A stretch of DNA of 64,000 bases from CAVQKZ01 sp963837325 (GTDB lineage: Bacteria; Actinomycetota; Actinomycetes; Mycobacteriales; Jatrophihabitantaceae), in NCBI GenBank assembly GCA_963837325.1, contig CAWIMV010000001.1:496001-560000 (forward strand), in the 5' to 3' direction. Shown in pieces: positions 49,981 to 58,997 of the stretch. The position numbers and the translations under genes are program-made. Under the pieces are notes generated by a model that was given only the letters and a program-made list of their open reading frames with translations, made no database searches and was not told the origin of the DNA. The first letter of the stretch is position 1, and every line of letters begins with the position of its first letter.

Positions 49981-51414
49981 ATGGCCGAACTTCACGACCT
50001 GTCCGCGCTCGATGCCGCCGCTGCAGTTCGGCGCCGCGAGGTGAGCCCGGTCGAACTGGTCGAACATGCCCTTGACCGCATCGCCCGGCTCGACTCGCAG
50101 GTCGGCGCATTCGTCACCGTCACTGCCGACCGGGCGCTCGAACAGGCCAAGTCGGCCGAGCGGGCCGTCCACGATGCCGACGACCCGGCCGCACTGCCGC
50201 GGTTGTTCGGCGTCCCGACCGCGATCAAGGACCTCAACCTCACTGCGGGCGTCCCGACCAAACTGGGCTCGCGCGTGTTCGCCGACTGGATCCCCGGCCT
50301 CGACGACAACGTGGTCAGCCTGCTGCGGGCCGCGGGGACGATCAGCCTGGGCAAGACGGCTACGCCGGAGTTCGGCCTGCCCTGCTACACCGAGACCGAC
50401 ATCGGACCGCCCGCCCGTACGCCGTGGGACACCAGCCGGCTGGCCGGTGGCTCGAGCGGCGGCGCGGCCGCGGCGGTTGCCAGCGGGTTCATCCCGATCG
50501 CCCAGGGCAGCGACGGCGGTGGCTCGATCCGCATCCCGGCCAGCGTCTGCGGGCTGGTCGGCCTGAAGACCTCGCGCGGCCGGGTGTCGCGTGGGCCACT
50601 GGACTACGACGCCGCCAGCCTCGGCGTCGTCGGCCCACTGGCGACGACGGTTCGTGACGCGGCGGCCTTCCTCGACGCCGTGGCCGGCGCACAGCCCGGC
50701 GACCCGGACCCGCTGCCTAATCTCCCCGCGGGCGAGACATTCCTCGGCTGGTGCGAGCGTGATCCCGGCCCGCTGCGCATCGGCCGCTACGTCGATTCGC
50801 CAATCGAGTCGGATGTCGAACCCGAGGTGCAGGCGGCGTGGGAAGACTGCGCGAAGTTACTGACCGAGCTCGGCCACGAGGTCATCGACATCACCGCCCC
50901 GCTGCCGCCGGAGGCGATCCCCGCCTTCGAGACGGTGTGGTCGGTGTCGGCGGCGACGATCCCGGTCGATCCGGCTCGAACCGGCGAGCTGCGGGCTCTC
51001 ACCCGACACCTGCGCGGGCGCGGCGAGGCGATCAGTGCGCCCGCGTACGCGTCCGCACTCGGCCAGCTGAATGTCTACGCCCGGCAAGCGCTGGCCGCGA
51101 CCGCCCACCTCGACGCGGTGCTCACCCCGACCGTGGCGATGCTGCCCCGTCCGGTCGGTTGGTTCATCGGTAATGACGACGACCCGGCCGCCGACTTCGA
51201 GCGGCAGAAGCGGTTCACGCCCTACACAGCGATGTACAACACGACCGGGCAGCCGGCGATCTCGCTGCCGATGTATCAGAGTCGCGAAGGCCTGCCGATC
51301 GGCATGATGTTCGTCGGGCGGCGTGACGCCGACGCGCCGCTTCTTTCGCTGGCCGCCCAGCTCGAGACCGCGCGGCCCTGGGCTGCCCGCCGCCCGCCCA
51401 TCTGGACCGCCTGA
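49981..51414 (+). CDS. Amidase-signature (AS) family amidase
   Basis: A 477-residue amidase. The Ser-cisSer-Lys triad is visible: Lys in GVPTAIKDLN near residue 81, cis-Ser in AGGSSGGAAAAVASG near residue 155, and the nucleophile Ser in QGSDGGGSIRIPAS near residue 178. AS enzymes hydrolyse amide bonds of small carboxamides, and length is normal. It starts 10 bases after the HNH stop, so both may be co-transcribed. The substrate is unknown. Confidence 0.9.
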   Translation: MAELHDLSALDAAAAVRRREVSPVELVEHALDRIARLDSQVGAFVTVTADRALEQAKSAERAVHDADDPAALPRLFGVPTAIKDLNLTAGVPTKLGSRVFADWIPGLDDNVVSLLRAAGTISLGKTATPEFGLPCYTETDIGPPARTPWDTSRLAGGSSGGAAAAVASGFIPIAQGSDGGGSIRIPASVCGLVGLKTSRGRVSRGPLDYDAASLGVVGPLATTVRDAAAFLDAVAGAQPGDPDPLPNLPAGETFLGWCERDPGPLRIGRYVDSPIESDVEPEVQAAWEDCAKLLTELGHEVIDITAPLPPEAIPAFETVWSVSAATIPVDPARTGELRALTRHLRGRGEAISAPAYASALGQLNVYARQALAATAHLDAVLTPTVAMLPRPVGWFIGNDDDPAADFERQKRFTPYTAMYNTTGQPAISLPMYQSREGLPIGMMFVGRRDADAPLLSLAAQLETARPWAARRPPIWTA

Positions 51415-51527
51415 ACGGTAGGTGCCTCCTGCTGGACGCGTACGGCGATTCGCTACCGTCACTGCATGAGAACCGGAGTAAACGCTCACCTCCGTGCGGG
51501 CCGACATGGCGCTCGCCTGGTGTCCGC

Positions 51528-51785
51528 ATGAGCATCGTCCAGACCGTGCTGGTGTTCGTCGGCATCCCGGCCGGGATCATCACCGTCATCGCGTTCGGCG
51601 TGTACGGCAAGGCGTTGGTGCACCAGCCGAACCGATACCGCCCGGGCCAGCCCTGGCCGTACCAGGCCGCATGGTTCGTGCCGCATCCCGACGCCGTGGT
51701 ACGCCCGGAAAACACTGGCCGGCAGCTCGAGTCCGGATCGGCATCGCCGACGACGGCGGTCGGAGGTGCCAGCGGTGAGTGGTGA
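51528..51785 (+). CDS. Small single-pass membrane protein of unknown function
   Basis: An 85-residue protein with one hydrophobic segment (residues about 5-28, VLVFVGIPAGIITVIAFGVY) and a basic, Pro-rich cytoplasmic tail with NRYRPGQPWPYQAAWFVPHP. Proteins of this shape are conserved next to the following gene in actinobacteria, as I recall, but have no assigned function. It overlaps the next gene by eleven bases, suggesting co-translation. Confidence 0.65.
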   Translation: MSIVQTVLVFVGIPAGIITVIAFGVYGKALVHQPNRYRPGQPWPYQAAWFVPHPDAVVRPENTGRQLESGSASPTTAVGGASGEW

Positions 51786-52194
51786 GGTAGCGAAGGCCGA
51801 ACAGAACTTCCTGCAGTACGGGCCGATCGGGCACGACGTCGACGTGCGCGGGTTCACCGCGCGGCAGTTGAGCCGGCTCGACGAGGCGCTCACCCTCTCC
51901 AGCCGTGAATCCGGGCTGATGTTCTCCCTCTACGTCGGCGAGCTCAAGGCGCCCTCGCGCGCACACGCCGAGGCCCTGTTCGAGAAGCTCAGCGACGACG
52001 CCGTGCTGCTGGCGGTATCTCCGGGCCAGCGCACGGTGCATGTCGTGACCGGTCCGGAATCGTCCAAGCGGCTGCCCAACCGGGCGTGCGCGCTGGCCGC
52101 GCTGGCCATGCGCGCGGCCTTCAGCAACGGCGATCTCACCGGCGGCTTGGTCACCGGGCTGCGGATGCTCTCCGACTCGGCCGGCCGCGTCTAG
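51775..52194 (+). CDS. DUF5130-like conserved protein
   Basis: A roughly 139-residue protein with no signal peptide or membrane segment. The segments FTARQLSRLDEALTLSSRES and PGQRTVHVVTGPESSKRL, together with position near pepN, fit the DUF5130/TPM-like proteins of actinobacteria. The GTG at 51775 has GGAGG eight bases upstream. It converges with the transglycosylase gene with a single base between the stop codons. Function unknown. Confidence 0.7.
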   Translation: MSGEVAKAEQNFLQYGPIGHDVDVRGFTARQLSRLDEALTLSSRESGLMFSLYVGELKAPSRAHAEALFEKLSDDAVLLAVSPGQRTVHVVTGPESSKRLPNRACALAALAMRAAFSNGDLTGGLVTGLRMLSDSAGRV

Positions 52195-52195
52195 C

Positions 52196-53449
52196 TCAGA
52201 TACAGATCCCGAGGACGTTAAGTACACACGTCGTGGTGCCGGTCGGCGTCGGTGTCGGCTTCGGCTTCGGCTTCGGGAGCGTCGGCAGGGGCAGGATCGG
52301 CGTGGTCGTCGTGCCGCCGCCGGAGCCGCCGCCACCGCCACCGCCGCCACCCCCAGCGCCACCACCGCCGGCCGCCGCGCTCGAGGAATGTCCGCCGCCG
52401 GCTGGGGCAGTGGCCTGGCCGGACGCCGGTGGCGACTTCTTCTTGGCGGCCGCAGCGTGCGCGGCCGCGGCCTGCTTGGCAGCGGCCTTGCTCTTGGCGG
52501 TCTGGCTCACCGCGGTGGGCGGTCCCGGATTGACCGGCGGCAGGTAGCCGGGGTTGTGCACCGGCGGCAGCCCGCCGGTCGTGTTGCCGACCGGGACGCC
52601 GCGGACCGGCACGCCCGTGCGGTAAGCCGCGGCCAACGCCAGGACCTGGGCCAGATACTCGTCGGAGTGGTTGTAGGCCAGCACGGCGGCAACTTGGCCG
52701 GCGTGGGTGCGCAGGTTTCCGCCGGCGGCGCACAGGTAGCGGGCCGAAGCGAGAGCGGCGTCGTTGATGTTGAAGACGTCGGCCTTGCCGTCGCCGTTGG
52801 CGTCCGAGCCGTAGGCGGCCCAGGTGGAGGGAATGAATTGCATCGGCCCGACGGCGCGGTCGTAGCCGGTATCGCCGTCCAACCGGCCGTCGTCGGTGTC
52901 GCTGATGAGGGCGGTGCCTTTGCCGTTGAGCGGGATGCCGACGATTGGCGGGGTCGACGTGCCATCGGCGTTCAACCGGGCGCCGGCAAAGCGGCCGTGG
53001 TCGGACTCCTCGCGGCCGATGCCGGCCAGCAGCGCCCAGTCGATACCGCAGCTCGGCTGCACGTTCGCCATCCGGGCCGCCGCGACCCGATAGGCGTTCA
53101 ATGCCACCCTCGGGATCCCGTTGGCCGCCAACCCGGAGATGACCGTGCGGGTGGCCGGCGCCGGCTTCTTCACGTGCTTGGGTTGGCTCGCAAGGACGCT
53201 CTGGTTGCCGGCGCCGGATGAATCGCTCGGCCACAGCTGCGGAAGGTGGTGGGTGGTGGGTCGGGCTGCTGCCTTCTTGTGACCGGAGTCGGCCCCGGCT
53301 GGCAACACGTAGGTGGCGACCAGGAACAGCAGCAGTCCCGCCACCATCGTTCCGATTGCGGCTTGGCGCACCCGTTCTGGGTTGCGGCGCAGCAAGGCGG
53401 CCAGTCCGGGCGCGTTGATCGGGTCCTCGTCGTCGGCTGGAACGGGCAT
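52196..53449 (-). CDS. Membrane-anchored lytic murein transglycosylase (SLT/MltB-like)
   Basis: A roughly 417-residue protein. A membrane anchor at residues about 32-54 (TMVAGLLLFLVATYVLPAG) is followed by an extracytoplasmic transglycosylase domain: IGREESDHGRFAG with the catalytic Glu, AVGPMQFIPSTWAAYG, and ASARYLCAAGGNLRT. The last 110 residues are low complexity: an Ala/Lys-rich stretch, a run of Gly residues and a Pro/Lys-rich segment, ending in a Cys-containing CVLNVLGICI. The ATG at 53449 follows GGAG with six bases spacing; the frame upstream to 53557 is not needed. It cleaves glycan strands of peptidoglycan. Confidence 0.88.
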   Translation of the reverse strand: MPVPADDEDPINAPGLAALLRRNPERVRQAAIGTMVAGLLLFLVATYVLPAGADSGHKKAAARPTTHHLPQLWPSDSSGAGNQSVLASQPKHVKKPAPATRTVISGLAANGIPRVALNAYRVAAARMANVQPSCGIDWALLAGIGREESDHGRFAGARLNADGTSTPPIVGIPLNGKGTALISDTDDGRLDGDTGYDRAVGPMQFIPSTWAAYGSDANGDGKADVFNINDAALASARYLCAAGGNLRTHAGQVAAVLAYNHSDEYLAQVLALAAAYRTGVPVRGVPVGNTTGGLPPVHNPGYLPPVNPGPPTAVSQTAKSKAAAKQAAAAHAAAAKKKSPPASGQATAPAGGGHSSSAAAGGGGAGGGGGGGGGGSGGGTTTTPILPLPTLPKPKPKPTPTPTGTTTCVLNVLGICI

Positions 53450-53598
53450 GGTGCGCTCCGGGGGCGTCGTCGAGCTATAGCGAAATACGAGAGCCAACCG
53501 CGTTGGATGCGCGTTAGTCGCCGCCATGGTGCCCCGCGGAGGACGGGCTGTAAACAATCAATTGCGGCCGCGCCGGCAGCGCCGGCAGCGCCGGCCCG

Positions 53599-56178
53599 CT
53601 ACGCCGCGGCGGCGTCGGTGTCGCGGGCTCGCAATGCCCGCAGTACGTCGGCCCGTCCCTCGCCGACCAGCCGCCGCAATGCAGCCGGAAGGTCCTCGCG
53701 GGCAAGGAACTCGTCAGCGATCGCGACAGTGTCCGGCGAGATCGCGACCGTCCAGGTGGGGAACAGGCCGATTACGACATTTTGCGCAAGCTCGCTGGCC
53801 CGGCGCTGCCAAACGTCCTCGACGTCGGCGAAGTAACGGGCGATGTACGGCGTGATCAGCTCAGCCTGGGTGGCGTGCGCGAAGCCGCGGATGACCGCCT
53901 CCTGCACCGCGTTCGGGACGGTGTCGTCCTCGACCGCCAGCCGCCAGGCCTCGGCCTTGGCCTCGGGCGTGGGCTGCAAGGCGCGGGCGGTCGCCGCGTG
54001 CCGTTGTCCGGCGGCCGACGGGTCGCGCTCGACCTCGGCTTCGATCGCATCGGCATCGACCGCGCCGAGCGCAGCTAGCGACTGGACCATGCTCCAGCGC
54101 AGTTCCTCATCGACGGCCAGTCCCTCGATGACCTGAGAGCCGTCGAGCAGGCCGCGAATGAGGTCGATGTGTTCGCGGCTTCGGGCCGCGCCCAGCAGGG
54201 CGTGGATCCAGGCGAGTTGATGGTCTGAGCCAGGTGCCGCGGCCCGTAGCTCGGCCAGCGCCGTCTCGGCCAAGGCGGCGTAGCCCTCCTGAGCCCACAG
54301 CGGGTCGGCGTAGATGTCCAGGGCGCGCAGCGCCTGACGGGTCAACGACTGCATGACACCGATGTCGGTCTCTTGAGCGGCGCCGGCGAGCACCAGGGCG
54401 AGGTAGTCGCGGGTGGCCAACTCTCCGTCGCGGGTCATGTCCCAGGCCGCTGACCAGGCCAGGGCGCGGGGCATCGAGTCGTCGAGTTTGGCGATGCCGC
54501 CGTTGCGCAGGAACGCCAGGCTGTGCTCGTCCAGGCGCAACTTGCAATACGTCAGGTCGTCGTCGTTGAGCAACAGGACGTCCGGTCGCTTGTGGCCGAT
54601 CAGCTGGTCGACCGGTGTGCGTTCGGCCGTGACGTCAAGTTCGATGCGGTCGGTGCGTACCAGTCGGCCGTCCTGCTCGGTGTAGGCGCCCACGGCCAGG
54701 CGGTGCGGACGGATCGTGTTGGTGGCGGCAACGTCGTTCGGCGCGGACTGGACGATCTCGAAGCTGGTGTAGCGCTCGTCGGCGTCGAGTGTGAACGCCG
54801 GACGGATGGTGTTGATCCCGGTCGTCTCCAACCACAGCTTCGACCAGTCGCCCAGGTTTCGACCTGACGACTTCTCGAGTGCGCTGAGCAGGTCGGCCAA
54901 GGTCGTGTTGGCGTAGGCGTAGGCCTTGAAGTAGTCCCGCAGTCCGGCGAGGAATGCGTCGACACCGACATACGCACCGAGCTGTTTGAGAACGCTCGCC
55001 CCCTTTGCGTAGGTGATGCCGTCGAAGTTGACCTCGGCGGTCTGCACGTCGGGCGCGTCGGTGGCAATCGGGTGCGTCGAGGGCAGCTGATCCTGCCGGT
55101 AGGCCCACGTCTTCTCGGCGTTGGCGAAGGTCGTCCAGGCGTCCGTCCAGCGCGTGGCGCGTGTCTGGCAGAGCACCGAGGCGTAAGTGGCGAACGACTC
55201 GTTGAGCCAAAGGTCGTCCCACCATCGCATCGTGACGAGGTCGCCGAACCACATGTGCGCCATCTCGTGCAGCAGCGTTTCGCCGCGGCGCTCGTAGCGG
55301 GCGTCGGTGACTTTACTGCGGAAGATGTAGTCCTCGCGAAAGGTCACGCAGCCGGCGTTCTCCATCGCGCCGGCATTGAACTCCGGTACGAACAACTGGT
55401 CGTACTTGTCGAACGCGTAGCGAATGCCGAAGTTGGCGTGGTACCAGTCGAACCCTTGCGCGGTAACGGTGAACAACTCGTCGGCGTCGAGGTGCCGGGC
55501 CAGCGTCCGGCGGCAGTACAGCCCGAGATCGATGCCGTCGTGCTGGGAGCGGACGACGTGGTACGGGCCGGCCACGAGCGCGGTGATGTACGGACTGATT
55601 CGCGGGGTCGTGGCGAAGCGGACGAGCTTGCCCGCGCGCAGTTGCTCCGCCGCGATTTCGCGACCATTGGATGAGACCTCCCAAGATTCCGGGACGATTG
55701 CGCTGATCGTGAATTCGGCCTTGAGGTCGGGCTGGTCGAAGCAGGCGTACATGCGCTTGGCGTCGGCCGTCTCGAACTGGGAGTACAGGTAGGTCTCGCC
55801 GTCGAGCGGATCGACGAAGCGGTGCAGGCCTTCGCCGGTGTTGGTGTAAAGCAAGTCGGCATCGACGAGCAGCGTGTTGTCAGCTTCCAGGTCCGTCAGT
55901 GCGATGCCGTGCTCTGGGTCGTAACCGGAGACATCGAGGTCGCGACCATTGAGGACGACCGCATGCAGTTTGTCGGCGATGACATCGACGAACGTCGATT
56001 CGCCGGCCCGCGCAGCTCGGAAGCGGATCGTGGTCGTCGAACGGAAGGTGCGGTCCGACGGCTTGCCGCCGCCATCGGTGAGGTCGAGCGCGATCTCGTA
56101 GGACTCGACGTACAGCAACTCTGCTCGAGCCCGCGCATCGCCGCGGGTCAGGTTGGGTACGGCCACGTGGTCGTTCAC
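53599..56178 (-). CDS. pepN: Aminopeptidase N (M1 family)
   Basis: An 859-residue cytosolic zinc aminopeptidase. The exopeptidase motif GAMEN is near residue 270 and the zinc site HEMAHMWFGDLVTM with the downstream Glu in WLNESFATYAS near residue 310. The N-terminal beta domain and the long helical C-terminal ERAP1-like domain are both present, and length matches mycobacterial PepN (Rv2467). It removes N-terminal residues from peptides. AAGGAG lies very close to GTG 56178; GTG 56166 has more normal spacing and may be the true start. It is divergent from the peroxiredoxin gene. Confidence 0.95.
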   Translation of the reverse strand: MNDHVAVPNLTRGDARARAELLYVESYEIALDLTDGGGKPSDRTFRSTTTIRFRAARAGESTFVDVIADKLHAVVLNGRDLDVSGYDPEHGIALTDLEADNTLLVDADLLYTNTGEGLHRFVDPLDGETYLYSQFETADAKRMYACFDQPDLKAEFTISAIVPESWEVSSNGREIAAEQLRAGKLVRFATTPRISPYITALVAGPYHVVRSQHDGIDLGLYCRRTLARHLDADELFTVTAQGFDWYHANFGIRYAFDKYDQLFVPEFNAGAMENAGCVTFREDYIFRSKVTDARYERRGETLLHEMAHMWFGDLVTMRWWDDLWLNESFATYASVLCQTRATRWTDAWTTFANAEKTWAYRQDQLPSTHPIATDAPDVQTAEVNFDGITYAKGASVLKQLGAYVGVDAFLAGLRDYFKAYAYANTTLADLLSALEKSSGRNLGDWSKLWLETTGINTIRPAFTLDADERYTSFEIVQSAPNDVAATNTIRPHRLAVGAYTEQDGRLVRTDRIELDVTAERTPVDQLIGHKRPDVLLLNDDDLTYCKLRLDEHSLAFLRNGGIAKLDDSMPRALAWSAAWDMTRDGELATRDYLALVLAGAAQETDIGVMQSLTRQALRALDIYADPLWAQEGYAALAETALAELRAAAPGSDHQLAWIHALLGAARSREHIDLIRGLLDGSQVIEGLAVDEELRWSMVQSLAALGAVDADAIEAEVERDPSAAGQRHAATARALQPTPEAKAEAWRLAVEDDTVPNAVQEAVIRGFAHATQAELITPYIARYFADVEDVWQRRASELAQNVVIGLFPTWTVAISPDTVAIADEFLAREDLPAALRRLVGEGRADVLRALRARDTDAAAA

Positions 56179-56251
56179 TCCTTAATGCAGGTTGCTTCGG
56201 ACGAGTCTGTCACGCCACGGGGCATTTCGGCCGTCGGGTTACCGTTGTCCG

Positions 56252-56725
56252 ATGCGCATCGGCGACAAGGTTCCCGACTTCGAGCTTCCAGATCAGGACG
56301 GCACGCGCCGCCGGCTTTCGGGTCTGCTGGCGGACGGACCAATTGTGTTGTTTTTCTACCCCGCCGCCATGACAGCGGGATGCACGAAGCAGGCCTGTCA
56401 CTTCCGCGATCTCGCGTCGGAATACGCGGCTGCTGGCGTCCAGCGCGTCGGTATCAGCCGCGACGCGGTCGCCAAGCAGAAGACGTTCGCGGACCGGTAT
56501 TCCTTCGACTACCCGCTGCTCTCTGACGAGTCGGGTGCGGTGGCCGAGCTGTTTGGGGTCGGCCGGGGTCGACTCAGCCGCCGTCTTGGTGCGCCGGTGA
56601 AGCGGTCGACGTTCGCGATCGGGACGGACCGCACGGTGGTTGCGGCCATCCACAGCGAGGTCGACATGCAGGTACACGCCGATGAGGCCCTCGTCACACT
56701 CACGGGGCGGGGCCCGGTTGTTTAG
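56252..56725 (+). CDS. bcp: Peroxiredoxin (Bcp/PrxQ type)
   Basis: A 157-residue thioredoxin-fold peroxidase that reduces hydroperoxides. The peroxidatic Cys lies in TAGCTKQACHFRD with the resolving Cys five residues later, the arrangement of alpha-type PrxQ. DFELPDQDGTRRRLS at the N-terminus and RSTFAIGTDRTVV near the end are typical. The ATG at 56252 gives the usual family start; the frame upstream belongs to the pepN promoter region. The DsbA-like gene follows 30 bases later, so both may form a redox operon. Confidence 0.88.
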   Translation: MRIGDKVPDFELPDQDGTRRRLSGLLADGPIVLFFYPAAMTAGCTKQACHFRDLASEYAAAGVQRVGISRDAVAKQKTFADRYSFDYPLLSDESGAVAELFGVGRGRLSRRLGAPVKRSTFAIGTDRTVVAAIHSEVDMQVHADEALVTLTGRGPVV

Positions 56726-56755
56726 TACTCAACTAGGTGCGGGTATTCTTCTGGT

Positions 56756-57370
56756 ATGACGAATAAGCGACCCATTGTCGGCTTCTGGTTCGATCCGCTT
56801 TGCCCGTTCGCCTGGATCACCTCGCGGTGGATCCTCGAGGTGGAGAAGCAGCGCGACATCGACCTGACGTTTCGGGTCATGTCCCTGTCGGTGCTCAACG
56901 AGGACCGGGAGGGTTTGTCGGATTCCTACCGAGAATCGCTCGATCGCGCCTGGGGCCCGGTACGGGTGTGCATCGCGGCCGAAGCCGAGCATGGCGTCGA
57001 GGTGTTGCGACCGCTCTACACCGCGCTCGGTCGGCGCCGGCACGACGAGGGCCGGGCGTTCGACCGGCAGGTCATTCTCGAGGCGTTGGAGGAAGCCGGC
57101 TTGCCGGTCTCGTTGGCCGACGCGGCCGACTCCGACGAGTTCGACGAGCAGTTGCGCAAGTCTCACCACGAGGGCATGGACCCCGTCGGCATGGAGGTCG
57201 GTACGCCGACCATCCACGTCGACGGCGTTGCCTCCTTCGGCCCCGTCCTGACTCGCATTCCCCGCGGTGAAGACGCGGTCAAGATCTGGGACGGCGCGCT
57301 CGCTCTGGCCAGCTACCCGTACTTCTTCGAGCTCAAGCGCACGCGCACCGAGTCGCCCCAGTTCGACTGA
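56756..57370 (+). CDS. DsbA-family oxidoreductase (mycothiol-dependent nitroreductase, Rv2466c-like) with altered active site
   Basis: A 204-residue thioredoxin-fold protein with inserted helical domain. WFDPLCPFAWITSRWILE near residue 11 aligns with the active site of the mycobacterial Rv2466c protein, which reads CPWC; here it is CPFA, so the resolving Cys is absent and only a monothiol mechanism is possible. GMEVGTPTIHVDG with the cis-Pro loop near residue 145 is intact. It probably acts as a mycothiol-linked reductase in the cytosol. In mycobacteria the homologue is next to pepN and near rpiB, as here. Confidence 0.85.
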   Translation: MTNKRPIVGFWFDPLCPFAWITSRWILEVEKQRDIDLTFRVMSLSVLNEDREGLSDSYRESLDRAWGPVRVCIAAEAEHGVEVLRPLYTALGRRRHDEGRAFDRQVILEALEEAGLPVSLADAADSDEFDEQLRKSHHEGMDPVGMEVGTPTIHVDGVASFGPVLTRIPRGEDAVKIWDGALALASYPYFFELKRTRTESPQFD

Positions 57371-57399
57371 GCCCGCGGCGCCCCGCAGACGACCGGCGC

Positions 57400-58701
57400 T
57401 CACACGCCGAGTAGGTCGTGGGTTCGGTTGCGTCGGGGTGTTTGGGTGGGGTCGATCCAGGGTGGTGGGGTCCAGTGTGGGGTGCCGTTGGTCATGGTGC
57501 AGGTCCAGCCGAGGGTGGGGTGTTCGCGGTGGTGGTAGCCGCAGAGCAGGGTGCCGTCGTCGACGGATGTTCGTTGGGTTATCGAGTAGTCGGTGATGTG
57601 GTGGGCTTGGCACCAGGCTGGTCCGACCGAACATCCTGGGAAGGAGCAGCCTTGGTCGCGGGCGATCATGGCTAGGCGTTGGCCTTCGGTGAAGATGCGG
57701 TGGGTGTCGCCGTAGGCGGTGATCTCGCGGGTCTTGGTCAGGGCGACGGGGATGACGCGGGCGTCGCCGGCCAGGGTCAAGGCCTGCTCGACGGAGATCA
57801 GCGCGCCGTGCCCGGTCGTGACGAGCCCAGTCTTCGTTTCGGCTTGCTGGTCGGTCATGGTGAGGACGATGGTGGCGGCGACGCCCTTACAGGCCGGGAG
57901 TTCACCGGAGCGCAGCAGGGCCAACAGGGCGTCCTGCAGGCCGTCGTGTCGACGTTGCCCGGGGGTGCGGGGATCGCGGGTCCCGTCCTCGGAGGCCGCG
58001 GGTTTGGCCACCGAGTCCAGGACCGCGAGGAGGGCTTCGGCGCAGATCGTCGTCACCTCGGCCTCGAGGTGGGCGGAGCCGTCGCGGCGCTGCCGCACGC
58101 TCAGGTCACGGCGACGAGCCCGGTCACGTTCCTCGGTCAATGTGCCGTCGGGATCCAGGGTGTCGACGACCCGCCGCGCGACCTGCTTGAGCAGGCTCGG
58201 GTCGAGTTCGGCCGCCTGCTCGAGGAGGAACTGTTGCACCCACACCTCGTGCTCGGCCTGCACCGCGTCCGGCAACGCATCAACGGTCGCGGTCACGACC
58301 CGGGCATGGGTCGAGGAAATCGTCCCGGCGGCTTGGGCGGCGGCGACCGGCGCGAACACCGGCGGCAGGACTTGTCCGGTCAGCCCGCGCCGCGGCCCCA
58401 GATCCGCCGCGGCACCCACCCGCGCGGTCGCGTCCGACGGGCTGACCCGCACCAGTTGCGTCAGCAAGGTCGCGGTGTTGCGGCAGGCGTGCTCGTGGGC
58501 CAGGCCGCGGGACGCGATCTCGGCGATCAGCGCGTGATCGACCGGGGCCAGGCGCCGCTTCTGCACTTCGAGATCGCGCAGTAGGTCGAGGACGTGATCC
58601 CCGGGCAGGGTGGTCAGGTCCAGGCTCTGCAGCTCGTCCACGACGGCGCTGAGCCGCGCGACAACCGAGGAAGGGCTGTCTTCGGAAGTGATCTCGAACA
58701 T
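57400..58701 (-). CDS. DUF222 domain HNH endonuclease (13E12-repeat type)
   Basis: A 433-residue protein with an N-terminal helical DUF222 domain and a C-terminal HNH nuclease: GCSFPGCSVGPAWCQAHHI followed by DDGTLLCGYHHREHP. This group is multi-copy in actinobacterial genomes and often resembles mobile or selfish genes; its biological role is not settled. The upstream 296 bases to the TetR gene hold no gene; the first bases (AATATATCATT near 58708) are AT-rich and may contain its promoter. It converges with the DsbA-like gene. Confidence 0.9.
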   Translation of the reverse strand: MFEITSEDSPSSVVARLSAVVDELQSLDLTTLPGDHVLDLLRDLEVQKRRLAPVDHALIAEIASRGLAHEHACRNTATLLTQLVRVSPSDATARVGAAADLGPRRGLTGQVLPPVFAPVAAAQAAGTISSTHARVVTATVDALPDAVQAEHEVWVQQFLLEQAAELDPSLLKQVARRVVDTLDPDGTLTEERDRARRRDLSVRQRRDGSAHLEAEVTTICAEALLAVLDSVAKPAASEDGTRDPRTPGQRRHDGLQDALLALLRSGELPACKGVAATIVLTMTDQQAETKTGLVTTGHGALISVEQALTLAGDARVIPVALTKTREITAYGDTHRIFTEGQRLAMIARDQGCSFPGCSVGPAWCQAHHITDYSITQRTSVDDGTLLCGYHHREHPTLGWTCTMTNGTPHWTPPPWIDPTQTPRRNRTHDLLGV

Positions 58702-58997
58702 GCGTTCAATATATCATTCGACTCCGACGGCCGCAAGCACTTTCCCCTTACTCTACAAGGCATTAAACGCGCGTTGATCATGAAAACATGGGTGCCGGGC
58801 GACCCACGGAAACCGCAAGCCGGCGGCCCAGACCAAGGCACCACGCCAACCCCGTCCGTCGCCGCCGCTTTTCCAACCCACAGCGCAACGCGGCCCGGCA
58901 ACGAGACGAAGCCCGCGAAGATAACCCCGCAGGAAGCAGAAAGAGCGCCGCTCGCAGTTGAGTGCACTGCTCACCACACTGTGCAACCCTAGTAGGC

